Shown here: one piece after another, positions 53,320 to 62,949 of the stretch
Layout of the letters: each line of letters starts with the position of its first letter
Position numbering within the stretch: position 1 is the stretch's first letter
Source: Lepidostoma basale
Taxonomy: Eukaryota; Arthropoda; Insecta; Trichoptera; Lepidostomatidae
Direction: 5' to 3'
NCBI GenBank assembly: GCA_022606425.2
Contig: JAHDVF020001237.1
Span: 1,261,001 to 1,325,000, forward strand
Length of the DNA: 64,000 nt
Notes under the pieces: model-generated
What the model was told of the DNA's origin: nothing
Databases searched by the model: none
Seen by the model: the letters and a program-made list of their open reading frames with translations, nothing else
Position numbers and translations under genes: made by a program

Positions 53320-53835
53320 ACTGAAGAATTCAGTTGGGTTGGGCGGCCTTTGGAAAATTACGTCATGTTCTCACTTCCAAAATACCACAATGCCTCAAGC
53401 CTAAAGTCTTCAACCAGTGCGTCTTGCCAGTCATGACGTACGGAGCCGAGACGTGGACACTGACAAAAGGTCAAGTCTACAGATTCAAGGTCGCCCAGCG
53501 CGCCATGGAAAGAACCATACTTGGAATAACCTTGAGGGACAGATTTAGAAACGAATATATAACAAACCAAGGTGACTGAGGTGGCTCTGAGCGTGAAGTT
53601 GGTACTGGGCTGGCCATATCTGTCGTAGAACCGACAGCCGATGGGGAAGACGGGTTCTGGAGTGGAGACCGCATACAGGATTCCGTAGAGTTGGACGTCC
53701 CCCTGCCCGCTGGACTGACAATTTGAAGAGGATTGCTGGACATGAATGGATGGGAGCGGCAATGGATAGGTGGCGGTGGCGTGCTTTAGGAGAGGCCTAC
53801 GTTTAGCAGTGGATGACAGACGGCTGATGATAACA
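53320..53835 (+). pseudogene. LINE 3' copy with short (TGA) tail
   Basis: The plus strand reads GQLRHVLTSKIPQCLKPKVF-like codons, FNQCVLPVMTYGAETWTLTK, FKVAQRAMERTILGITLRDR, then frameshifts, and LGEAYV..QWMTDG with TGATGA at 53827-53832. It is related to the LINE at 16085. Confidence 0.7.
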
Positions 53836-53989
53836 TATATGTGACAAAGGGTAGAACCTATCCTAGCAAAATTAAGAAATATGGTATAATGTTACGTGTA
53901 CCCAAACGCCTCCAACCAGCTAATCCACAATCATACTTATAAGTATATTAGGTGATTATGAAAACTAGTTAGAATCAAATATTGTCAAT

Positions 53990-54065
53990 TCTTCTTCTTC
54001 TTCTTGTGCCGATCAGATTTCCGTGACGTCGGCAATCACTTCTGTAAAGGCTTATCTGTTTTGCC
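53990..54065 (-). pseudogene. Very short GAA-tailed LINE end
   Basis: The minus strand reads AFTEVIADVTEI followed by a stop and a (GAA)n tail (53991-54005). Confidence 0.5.
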
Positions 54066-54094
54066 CCCCCAGGAATAACTATTGATAATAGGTC

Positions 54095-54235
54095 AAATGA
54101 CAAATCATTTGTCAATGCCTTAGTAAGGTAAAACATGTAATTCCCATAATATGTAAAATAATAAAATTTCTATAAAAACGCCTTTTCGTTGGTATATTAA
54201 CGTGGAGTTTTACGTAATTTTTCAAGAAACTATTA
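54095..54235 (+). repeat. Family A, half element
   Basis: The plus motif at 54107-54148 reads UUGUCAA, U, GCCUU-AGU-AAGGU, AAAACAUGUAAUU. The right arm has 'aataaaatttctataaaaac' and 'gtggagttttacg'. Confidence 0.5.
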
Positions 54236-54239
54236 CTTT

Positions 54240-55135
54240 ATATTGATTCTAGTTTGTAAAGTTTATAAACTGTTACTAAAAATGATTTTAAGAAAATTAT
54301 TACTATTATTAAGGAACATTTTCCCAGAGGAAAAAATAACGTGATTCGTGGTATTTAGAAGTAAAACTGTTCACGTAGTAAACTGGGGTGAGAATTACGT
54401 ATCCGCATACTGTTTGCCGCGACTACATGCTGGAGCGCGTTACATAAAAGTTCTAAGAATATTAAATTTATTTCCTTACAAGAATCCAAGAAGTGTAGTA
54501 TTTCGAAGTGGTAATAACTTATTTTAAGTAAATATCGCTGTTTCAACATCCTTCCGATAAATTCCCAAGAGACCTGCTAACATTCTTACCAAACATCACT
54601 AATATTGAATTGGAACAAGATTCCGGCGTTTATTATACTTCGCTAAGAAATAATACCGTTTGTTCTAGAAACAACTTTAATTTGAAGATATCTCTCTCTA
54701 GTTGTAGGGTTAACTCCTCTAGCAAAGTATTTGTGGTGGGATTCTGCGGATATTTGAAACAGTAATTTTACTATTCTTTCTACAACAGAGAAGGCGGGTA
54801 CCACCTGCCTAAACATGACTTTCAGACCCTTTCTTGCTTAAAGTCAAATTGGTATGATACAAAGAGTGCCTCCGCTTAACTTTTTTAATAAATAAAAATA
54901 CTATTTGTTCCGTAAACGTTCTATCGTATAAAACGAATTATAATTCCCCAGTGACAAGACGCGCTAGTAAGAAACTACAAAGAAAAATCTTTAATATTTA
55001 ATTGTTTAAAGTGCTATCTACTGTCGTAAAACGTAAAGTTCACGAAGTACAATACTTAAAAAGTCTGGGCACCAATTAATTTATTAATTATACTATACAC
55101 AGCTGATTTTTTTATAAATAAAATACTAACGGTAC
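54240..55135. other. No recognised feature
   Basis: AT-rich; no feature recognised. Confidence 0.35.
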
Positions 55136-55137
55136 AA

Positions 55138-55385
55138 AGGGACTAACTAACTACCTAAGCATCAGCCCTTCTCTCCAAAAGGGTAGGCAGAAATTATAGA
55201 CCACCGCACTGTTCTTTCCTGACATACTTCTCTCGCTTTCTCAATATTCATACATTGTGTCATGCACGCACGTTGATTTCTCCAACTCCTCAAGTGGCCG
55301 ACATTCTATATTTGATTAATTTTATCATGCCACGTTTTCCTCAGTCTTCTTCTATTTCTATTTCCGTTTACATTGTTAATATAAA
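55138..55385 (-). pseudogene. LINE-T 3' end
   Basis: The tail 'gactaactaactacc' is followed by the C-terminal block 'ccactgcactgttctttcctg' and 'catgccacgttttcctcag'. It covers the same part as 14999-15292 but has no open frame. Confidence 0.65.
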
Positions 55386-55387
55386 CG

Positions 55388-55738
55388 AAGGTAGTGGTCA
55401 AGAGCAAACACTGTCAGAACCAAACATCTTTTAAGAGTTGCTAAATGAGAAGGGAGAACCCTTAGAGATAGGATACCCAATAAAGAAATTCTCAAATCCT
55501 GCAAAATTGAAGACATAGTGAGTGGAGTAGTCAAAAAGACGATTCTGGAGGGACCACATCGCGAGAATGGATCCAGCAAGAATTCCTAAGATCATGATGC
55601 ACGAGACTCCAGAGGCCCATTGACGACCACCAAAGAGATAGACAGAAGGTTGGTCGTCTTCATCACAGGAAGAAAGCTGATATCCTGCATAAACAGATCG
55701 CAAGATCTACAATCAGAAGAAGAAGAAGGATACTTGAT
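55388..55738 (+). pseudogene. LINE-G 3' end
   Basis: The plus strand reads RRFWRDHIARMDPARIPK, MMHETPEAH, a stop, and QRSQDLQSEEEEG-like codons ending with GAAGAAGAAGAAGG (55719-55732). Upstream segments match AIAGKTLRDR only weakly. It abuts the LINE-T copy. Confidence 0.65.
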
Positions 55739-55854
55739 AAAAATTAATAATTCCATAGTGACCATTTTAATGTATAAATAAACGATTTTTTTTACTCTTT
55801 GGCTTACTTTTCTTGACATATTTCATACAAAATTTGTTATATTAAATATGTAAT

Positions 55855-56205
55855 AAATAAAAAAACCTAAATTAAATAAACACAAAAGTCCGGATCGTCC
55901 ATGTCAACATGTGCACCATCTAAAAAGAACATTATGTGATAAAATATTTTTATTTTGTTATTATATTTTATTTTATATCATTGTATTTTATATGATTTGT
56001 TTTAGATTTATTTTGTGGATGTTGGACGATCGAAGTGTGCGCAGGAGATGCCTATTGGTGGCGATGAGGTTTGCAACCCATCACACCGCGTCTCCCGCGG
56101 GACGAAAAGAGAAGGATGGAGTGCCGCATCGGTAAAGTTTGACAGTCCATTCTTTCTGCCTACCCTTTCGGAGAGACGGCGTGATGGTTAGTTAGTTAGT
56201 TAGTT
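55855..56205 (+). mobile_element. SINE-T, best copy
   Basis: This is about 350 bp: an AT-rich 5' part with 'gtccggatcgtccatgtc' and 'tgtgcaccatctaaaaag', a GC-rich 3' part with 'gtgtgcgcaggagatgccta', 'aggtttgcaacccatcac', 'gcgtctcccgcggg', then the LINE-T tail 'ggcgtgatggttagttagtt'. It carries a 74-codon frame conserved with 10541-10735, which may be fortuitous. Sharing of the tail suggests mobilisation by LINE-T enzymes. Confidence 0.65.
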
Positions 56206-56209
56206 TCTT

Positions 56210-56825
56210 TCTACAACAATTTTTGTGGTAACTTATACAGTAGGTGATGAGGCGTGGTCCATCGGGCAAAAATGCTTTCATAACAGTAGATTAGGTACTG
56301 AATAAAAATATTAGACAATGTAATGGAATTATATATATTATTTAATTTAAAATCGGATTACCTCGAAATATTCCGTGTATCTACTATTACGTATTTAAGT
56401 GTAAAAAGGGTTAAGCCTACATATAACTTTGCGTTAAAAGGTCAAAGGGATACGAGAATTAAGATTACACACGTAAAGGGAACTAACCACTCATGAGATT
56501 TCGAGGAAAACAGACGCGGTACGATTAACCTATAGAACAGAAACAAAGGTTGGTATCGTTCTGGGAAATTTCTTATTAACTAAAAATAAAGTCTTACAAT
56601 ATTAGTACATCGAGACCTGGTGTTTATATTCTATGTATTCGGTTTACATATATATGTAGTCGCATGCTACTCGTGTGTACAGCGTATCACAAAATGTGAG
56701 CAAAACGATAATGAAAAAAAAACCTCTGAAATGAAAACTCTCTCGCAAATAAAATCGCTACGTGATTTGATTAAGTGCGTTCGGATGTTATACGAGTAGC
56801 ATTTTCAAACGTGAAACTTAAATTA
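56210..56825. other. No recognised feature
   Basis: AT-rich; no feature. Confidence 0.35.
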
Positions 56826-56830
56826 TTGTA

Positions 56831-58153
56831 CGAGGTCTGTTCAAAAGGTATCGCGAATTTTGAATTTCCGCTGGCTACGTATATTTGATTTTTGATTTTT
56901 TTGTAGCGTTATGTTGATACTTATGTCCCTTACTTATGCTGACAAGGTCGGCCATTTTGAATGTTTAGTTAATTTTTGACAGCTGTTTTGCTTGGATGTG
57001 TTTTGGCTCGTCTTCGATTTTTGCCTATTCCAAAAAATGGATCAAAGAATCTGTATCAAATTTTGTGTGAAAAACAAAATAAAGTGCGCGGACGCATTTC
57101 GAATGTTGACTGTGGCATATGGTGAAGCTACCTTGGACCAAAGCAACGTTTATCGGTGGTACAAAATGTTCTCAGAGGGCCGAGAAGATATGAACGACGA
57201 AGAGCGTGCCGGACGCCCGAGCACGTCAACAACAGACGAAAACATTGATAAAGTGAAGAAAATAGTATTAGCCAATCGTCGAATCACCGTTAGAGAAGTT
57301 GCTGAGGACCTAAACATATCGATTGGCTCGTGCCATTCGATTTTAACCAATGATTTGGGCATGAGTCGGGTCGCCGCGAAATTCGTGCCAAAATTGCTCA
57401 ATTTCGACCAAAAACAGCATCGCGTTAACATTGCTCAGGAGATGTTGGACTCGGTCCGTGACGACCCAAATGTGCTCCAGAGGGTCATAACTGGTGACGA
57501 ATCATGGGTTTATGGTTATGACGTGGAAACCAAAGCTCAATCATCCCAATGGAAGCTGCCGCATGAGCCAAGACCAAAAAAAGCGCGCCAAGTTCGGTCG
57601 AACGTGAAGGTTTTGCTCACAGTTTTCTTCGATTGCAGGGGCGTGGTGCATCATGAATTCTTGCCACAGGGTAGTACGGTCAATAAGGAATATTACCTGC
57701 AAGTTATGCGCAATTTGCGCGAAGCAATCCGCCAGAAACGCCCGGATTTGTGGAAGAACAAAAACTGGCTTTTGCACCATGATAACGCCCCTGCTCACAC
57801 ATCGTTGCTTGTGCGCGAATATTTGGCCAAAAACAACACAGTAATGGTGCCGCAGCCACCGTATTCCCCAGACCTGGCCCCCTGTGACTTTTTCCTGTTT
57901 CCAAAACTGAAGAGGCCCATGAAAGGACGACGCTACGCCACGATTGAGGAGATAAAGACGGCATCGAAGGAGGAGCTGAACAAGATCACAAAAAATGATT
58001 TTTTTAAGTGCTTCGAGGATTGGAAAAAACGTTGGCATAAATGTATTATATCCGAGGGGAAATTACTTTGAAGGGGACAAAATAGATATTCATGAATAAA
58101 TAAACACTTTTTGAAAAAATATAAAATTCGCGATACTTTTTGAACAGACCTCG
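56831..58153 (+). mobile_element. Complete mariner element, 1,323 bp
   Basis: Inverted repeats of 31 bp (56831-56861 and 58123-58153) begin CGAGGTCTGTTCAAAA and differ at one position. TA flanks both ends (56829-56830 and 58154-58155). The length is typical of the family. A single open transposase gene lies between. All visible parts are intact, so recent activity is plausible. Confidence 0.93.
57037..58071 (+). CDS. Mariner transposase (DD34D), 344 aa
   Basis: This enzyme cuts at the element's inverted repeats and inserts at TA. I chose Met at 57037 (MDQRICIKFCVKNK); the frame is open from 56992, giving a less likely 359-residue form. N-terminal helix-turn-helix regions include DAFRMLTVAYGE, SNVYRWYKMFSEGRED and a GRPS linker (AGRPSTS). 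The catalytic triad is GDESWVYGYD (D154), HHDNAPAHTS (D249) and SPDLAPCD (D284); the spacing of 34 residues defines DD34D. The usual WVPHEL block is represented by KFVPKLLNFDQ. No stop or frameshift. Confidence 0.93.
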   Translation: MDQRICIKFCVKNKIKCADAFRMLTVAYGEATLDQSNVYRWYKMFSEGREDMNDEERAGRPSTSTTDENIDKVKKIVLANRRITVREVAEDLNISIGSCHSILTNDLGMSRVAAKFVPKLLNFDQKQHRVNIAQEMLDSVRDDPNVLQRVITGDESWVYGYDVETKAQSSQWKLPHEPRPKKARQVRSNVKVLLTVFFDCRGVVHHEFLPQGSTVNKEYYLQVMRNLREAIRQKRPDLWKNKNWLLHHDNAPAHTSLLVREYLAKNNTVMVPQPPYSPDLAPCDFFLFPKLKRPMKGRRYATIEEIKTASKEELNKITKNDFFKCFEDWKKRWHKCIISEGKLL

Positions 58154-58155
58154 TA

Positions 58156-58425
58156 TACCTGTATAATACATTTATTTTCTCCTAAAATGTGTATTCACGT
58201 TGAAATGTAATATTAATTGAAATTTGTGGAAAAACCGCAAACTGAATTGCGTTTTAATTGCTTAGTATGTTCAATATAATTAATGAATACCTGTTCAATG
58301 TGTCTCACATGAATGAAAACATATCCACAAGTAAATATATCTTGGTATTTTAATGTAACACCAGATAAGGATTTAATTCAGCAGTTGTCACCCAAACACA
58401 AAATAGTTTAAATGGATTAAAAAAC
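58156..58425. other. No recognised feature
   Basis: AT-rich spacer. Confidence 0.3.
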
Positions 58426-58426
58426 T

Positions 58427-58625
58427 TAATACGAATGAAAACGTCAGTTTTCTAGAAGTTTTATTATATTTTATGGGAATGACATGTTTCGCCCTTCTAA
58501 ATTCCTTAGAAGGGCGAAAAGTGTCATTTCCATAAAATATAATAAAACTTCTAGAAAACTGACGTTTTCATTCGTATTAATTATTTAATATGGAGTTTTA
58601 CATCATTGTTCAAGAAACAATAAAT
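58427..58625. repeat. Family A, long palindrome
   Basis: This is a near-perfect palindrome with arms of about 80 bp around 58510. Each arm has 'acgtcagttttctagaag', 'aataaaact' and the GGGCGAAACATGTC segment (GAAAAGTGTC on the plus side). The centre is shortened, so each motif lacks its own UUGANAA core. The right terminus has 'atggagttttacatcattgt'. Confidence 0.7.
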
Positions 58626-58679
58626 AAGATTAAAAAACTGTTTTTCCACTCGAATGTTCATTGCGAAAAAAAACGCTTT

Positions 58680-58870
58680 TCTGTTTATTTATTGTTTACA
58701 GAAAAATAAGGTAAAACTCCATATTAAATAATTAATACAAAGGTAAACGTCTGTTTTCTAGAAGTTTTACTTTATTTTATGTAAATGACATGTTTCGTCT
58801 TGCTAAGGCAATATGAAATATGAAGTACGCAAAGCGGAACATGTCATTCACATAAAATATTATATAAGAA
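58680..58870. repeat. Family A inverted pair
   Basis: Arms as above. The minus motif (58782-58812) reads GCCUUAGCAAGAC, GAAACAUGUCAUU. The plus side (58830-58856) reads GGAACAUGUCAUU. Repeat R starts at 58878. Confidence 0.55.
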
Positions 58871-58877
58871 AACTTTG

Positions 58878-59075
58878 GAAATCATTGTATCTCAATAGAG
58901 ACGACGATGTAAATTATTTGGAAACAGAATATGGTGGTCGAGGCGTTTACAGGACTTATGACCTGTCATTGGTTGGGTTAACCGAACCAATGACAGGTTT
59001 GGTTTGCGCCCTTGAGGTGATTACATCACAAAAACGGCGCTATAAAAGTTAGCATATTATTATTATTATTATTTA
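58878..59075 (+). repeat. Repeat R, copy 4 (5' part)
   Basis: 'cattgtatctcaatagagac', 'gtggtcgaggcgtttacagg' and 'gacctgtcattggttgggtt' match copies 2 and 3. It is then truncated. Confidence 0.55.
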
Positions 59076-59099
59076 AGTATTTGTATACATTTAAAAAAA

Positions 59100-59265
59100 C
59101 AAAATGTTATAAGAAAACTTCTATGAAATATACGTTTTCGTAAATATTAATTATTGAAAACTAAATATTATTTCCTTTTTTTTAATTATTGTATTTATAA
59201 TGAAATTCTACCAAGAAATTTCAAATAAAAAAACTTTTTTTTTACATCATTGTTCAAGAAACAAC
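59100..59265. repeat. Family A relic
   Basis: 'aaaacttctatgaaatatac', 'acatcattgttcaagaaac' and neighbouring arms remain. No motif core is left. Confidence 0.35.
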
Positions 59266-59274
59266 AAATAATAC

Positions 59275-59372
59275 ATTCCAGGTCATAAGTCCTGTAAGCG
59301 CCTCGGCCACCACATTCTGTTCCCAGAAAACAATTTACATATTCGTCTCTATTGAGATACAATTAATCCTTA
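59275..59372 (-). repeat. Repeat R, copy 5 (5' part)
   Basis: 'ggtcataagtcctgtaagcg', 'cctcggccacc' and 'gagatacaattaatcctta' are seen, in the opposite orientation to copy 4, 200 bp away. Confidence 0.55.
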
Positions 59373-59374
59373 TA

Positions 59375-60075
59375 TAATACATTCCTGTTTGTTTGTTCAT
59401 AACTATTTTTAAACAAGGGTATATTTTATTCTATTAACAGCACGCAAAGAAGAGTCATCTTAAATTAAACGTGTCTACATTATGTAAGGACGTTTAGTGC
59501 GGATGAAAATGTGCGTACATTACGTGGGTAGGAACATCCTCCCCTACGTGTATCTAGGTACTTAGTCTTGTTCTACTCGCGAGCGGCCGAGCTGGTCAGT
59601 ATTCCTTCGGCGGTCGTTTGTATTCATTAGCAGCCGGGTTCTGGTGGCTTTCCGTTGTACCTGCGGCGAGCGACCCGTATCGTCTGGAACTCTTCTACTT
59701 TTAGCACCGAAATTACCGGGCCACATCCAGGGAACCGATTCCGTCGGAGAAATATGTGCCGGCGAAGGCATACACACGGCATGCACGGGCTATTCGTTTC
59801 TTTCTTGGATCTTTAAATTACCCATTCACGGAAAATGCTCTTAAAGTAATTTGTTTGTTTTTAATCAAGCAGCTACGTTTCTTGTAATTCTAAGTAATTA
59901 CTTTCCTGAAAAACTTAATTAATAGTTTCCCTAGAAATTTCTATAAACGAAATAATAACTGCGCTCATAAATTTTAATATTTCATCAAGTTAAGTAAATT
60001 TAGAAGGTAAATTTCTACATAAGAAACATTGTTGTTGAATACGTATTTTTTTATTGGTTTAGTCCCTATTTTGTC
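59375..60075. other. Single-copy island
   Basis: The stretch 59530-59850 is one of the most GC-rich parts of the window. Frames on both strands are open for 66-74 codons but show no motif, and composition alone can explain them. Confidence 0.3.
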
Positions 60076-60079
60076 ACAA

Positions 60080-60275
60080 CAAAGTAAATACCAAAATATT
60101 TAATTAATACGAATAAAAACATCTGCTTTCTTGAAGTTTTGTTTCGTGTAATTTAATTCGTGTCTGTACATTGACAATGCCTTAGCGAGGTGAAATATGT
60201 CATTCCTATAGATGTTTTATTCGTATTGGTTATATAATATGTAGTTTACAATATTGTTCAAGAAACGATAAATAT
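60080..60275. repeat. Family A element
   Basis: A plus-strand motif at 60165-60215 reads UUGACAA, U, GCCUU-AGCG-AGGU, GAAAUAUGUCAUU. The left arm ('acatctgctttcttgaagtt') and right end ('caatattgttcaagaaacg') are present. U3/A8 is retained. Confidence 0.5.
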
Positions 60276-60299
60276 TTATTTTTGTTTGAACATTGTAAT

Positions 60300-60550
60300 T
60301 GAAGACTACAGGGGAAAAACAAGGAATGTCAGTTAAAATTCAAAATAAATGTAATAATGCCATCTAGCGGCATTTGTACGTATCAATCCACAGTAAAATT
60401 TTCATATTCAAAAATCATGTGTGTCATCGGCTATGGCCAGATAATCGATTGCTTATTGCTAAGAAATATATAGACTTTGATTAGCTTTATTCTAAATTTA
60501 TTCAAATTAACCTTCTACTGACATTCCTTGTTTTTCCCCTGTAGTCTTCA
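60300..60550. mobile_element. MITE-2, hAT-like, 251 bp
   Basis: The inverted ends begin TGAAGACTACAGGGG and are complementary for about 36 bp ('aaaaacaaggaatgtcagt'), weaker further in. ATTGTAAT is duplicated at 60292-60299 and 60551-60558; an 8-bp duplication is typical of the hAT superfamily. It has no coding capacity. It is inserted among family A elements. Confidence 0.85.
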
Positions 60551-60599
60551 ATTGTAATTATAATTTATGAGAGTGGTATTTTTCGCGTTATTGGTCATT

Positions 60600-60960
60600 A
60601 ACAAATGATGCATACACAGTTGATAATGCCTTAGTAAAGGAAAATATGTTACTTCCGTAAAATTTTATCAAACTCCAAAATGTATAATACTTCGAATGAA
60701 TTATAAAATATTTATTGTTTCTTGAACAATGATGTAAAACTCAATTTTAAATAATTTATATGAATAAATACGCCTGTCATCAGGGAGTCTTTTTTATATT
60801 CTAGGTGGAATGGCATGTTTCGCCCTTCTAAGGTATTACCAAATGTCATTTGATAATGCCTTAGGAGGGTGAAACATATTACATTTACCACCTAAAATAT
60901 AATAAAACTCCTAGAAGACAGACGTTTTCGTAAATATTGATTGATTTAATAAAATAAGTA
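60600..60960. repeat. Family A elements (single and inverted pair)
   Basis: A plus motif lies at 60620-60660 (UUGAUAA, U, GCCUUAGUAAAGG, AAAAUAUGUUACUU). An inverted pair follows with the minus motif at 60810-60850 and the plus motif at 60850-60890 (UUGAUAA, U, GCCUU-AGG-AGGGU, GAAACAUAUU). Complete arms lie on both sides. Confidence 0.6.
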
Positions 60961-60964
60961 AATG

Positions 60965-61695
60965 TAATTATATTAAGTAACTGTTATAAATCATTAATTT
61001 CAATTTGGTAAAATAGAAAAAGAAGAAGAAAAAAAAAGTTAAGATATACTTTATAAAACTAGTTTTTATTTTTTGAAAGAATATTATTATGTTTTTGCCA
61101 TTTAAGATTAAGTCTGAAAGCGAATTTTTCCTCTTTTTAAATGTAAATGATTGAATATGTTAGGTATCGCACCTAAAGGCTTTATTGGCTTTAAAAGGAA
61201 GTTTTATTTATTGCCTTTAATACATCTCTGAATGTAATACAAACCAGCGGGGAAAGCTTTCAGCCTAGAAGTTAAGTCCCGCCATAGAAATAAATTCCTT
61301 CTGTAAGAAATTCCCTCCAAGTTAGATGGTCTGTGTTTTTGGGTAAAGTCCTCCATTGTTGAATGTTTCCTGCCGAGGGGGCTGCGCGGAGCCGAAATAT
61401 AATATAATACAGTATAATACTCGCCGGGCACGGCTGGCCCGCGGTGGCACTATCCACGGGGCTCTAGCCTCTCCTAACGATTCCGCTGAGCTCATTTTAT
61501 TCCCGTCCGGCGTAAAAGCTTTTCAGCGAAAGGATTAACGTGCATTTCTTCTGTTCGCCACACACTGTAATGCCAGCTATTGTAATACTACGAAATGTCT
61601 CATTGTACTCTTCCAAATTTTAATCAGCAAGTAGATTATGAAAATATAAATAACATTAGTAAACTTCTCACGCGTAAAACGAATTTTAATTTTCA
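60965..61695. other. Single-copy island
   Basis: The stretch 61350-61560 is GC-rich and includes 'gccgagggggctgcgcgg', similar to a block at 19953-19970. No gene is supported. Confidence 0.3.
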
Positions 61696-61699
61696 TTCA

Positions 61700-62125
61700 T
61701 CTAATTTATTGTATTTTGAACAATGATGTGAAACTCTACATTTAATAATTAATACTAATTAAGACGTCTTTCTAGAAGTGTATTTAATAATGCCTTAGCA
61801 TGGCGAAACATGTCACTGCCATAAGATACAATAAAGCTTCTAGAAAATAAACGTTTATTTGTATTTATTATTTAATGTATCCTTAACAATGATGTAAAGC
61901 TCATAACAACTCTAAACATTAAATAATTGATTTGAATAAAAACGTACGTGTTCTAGAGGCTTTTTTAAAAATTTAATGGGAATGATATGTTTCGTCTTAC
62001 TAAGGTATTATCATGAAATTTCATAATGCAAGGCGAAACATCTCGTTCCAAAATATAAAATAAAACTTCTAGAAAACAGACGTTTTCGTTGATATTATTT
62101 TTAGAAAGTAATAAAACTTCAAGAT
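61700..62125. repeat. Family A elements, two adjacent units
   Basis: The first unit (61700-61870) has a plus motif at 61780-61820 (UUAAUAA, U, GCCUU-AGCA-UGGC, GAAACAUGUCACU). The second (61905-62100) has a minus motif at 61975-62015 and a plus half-motif at 62030-62060 around a short centre. Confidence 0.6.
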
Positions 62126-62129
62126 CAAA

Positions 62130-62535
62130 GAATGCGTTATCAAGTTGTGAATGAAAATTCTAGAAAAAATTTACGAAATATGTATATTTGGGCAGCAATT
62201 TTATAACGGTTAGGTGAGAGAAGATATTTAAAGAAGCCTTAATAGACAGTAGAGTGATTGGTTTACTAAAATAAAAGATGGCGAATAAAAGCCTGTCTAC
62301 ATAAGCTAAGAGCATAGTGGTTTTCTTATTTTGACCTTTGTACATTAAATCGATGTTAACCAGACTTGATAAGTAGAATAAATGGTGATTGAAATGTATT
62401 CTTTCACGTGAATCTGTGATGAAGCATTGAATTATTAATTGTAAAACTACGATATAAGGGAATGAGCTTATGAGAAAATTAAGGATCATCGTTCTTCGGA
62501 AGATGTGGAAAATCGAAGGAAGTTCATAAATCGTT
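62130..62535. other. No recognised feature
   Basis: AT-rich; no feature. Confidence 0.35.
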
Positions 62536-62538
62536 TCA

Positions 62539-62945
62539 TTAATATCTTTCTTCTTCTTCTTCCTTGTTGTAGACCTATATGGTCTGTTCTCCAGCGTGTT
62601 GCTCCTCCTGTGAGGTAGACTTCCAGCTGTCCTTCCATCTTTTAGGAGGTCTTCCACGAGGACGAGTCCCATGATGTTGATTATGTAGTGCAATATGGGG
62701 GAGTCTGGTGGTGTCCATTCTTTGAACATGCCAGTACCCGTCCCTTTTTTGCTGTCTGCTCCATCTTATAATATCCTCAATCTCACATATCTCTCTTATT
62801 CTGGTGTTCCTCACGCGATCTCTCAGCGTCTTGCCTGCTATTGTCTTCAGTCTTCAGTGTCTTCATCACGGTAGTCCTCAAAACTTGTTTGGTCCTTATT
62901 GTGTATGCCCTTACTTCGACGCCATATGTTATTAATATGAAAATT
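62539..62945 (-). pseudogene. LINE-G 3' copy
   Basis: The minus strand reads ITYGVEVRAYTIRTKQVLRT, then a shifted segment, then RNTRIREICEIEDIIRWSRQ, YWHVQRMDTTRLPHIALH, RPRGRPPKRWKDSWKSTSQE. It has a (GAA)n tail at 62547-62562. It is closest to 30765-31065. Confidence 0.75.
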
Positions 62946-62949
62946 AAAA

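Noticed and set aside
55911..56135. Conserved small membrane protein shared with 10541-10735
   Set aside because: Both frames lie in SINE-T copies ending in the LINE-T tail; similarity reflects the repeat and the third copy is truncated.
57541..58038. 165-codon minus-strand gene
   Set aside because: It is a shadow frame of the intact mariner transposase.
59562..59844. Overlapping 66-74-codon ORFs in the GC-rich island
   Set aside because: GC-rich DNA has few stops; no domain, repeat or codon evidence supports either strand.
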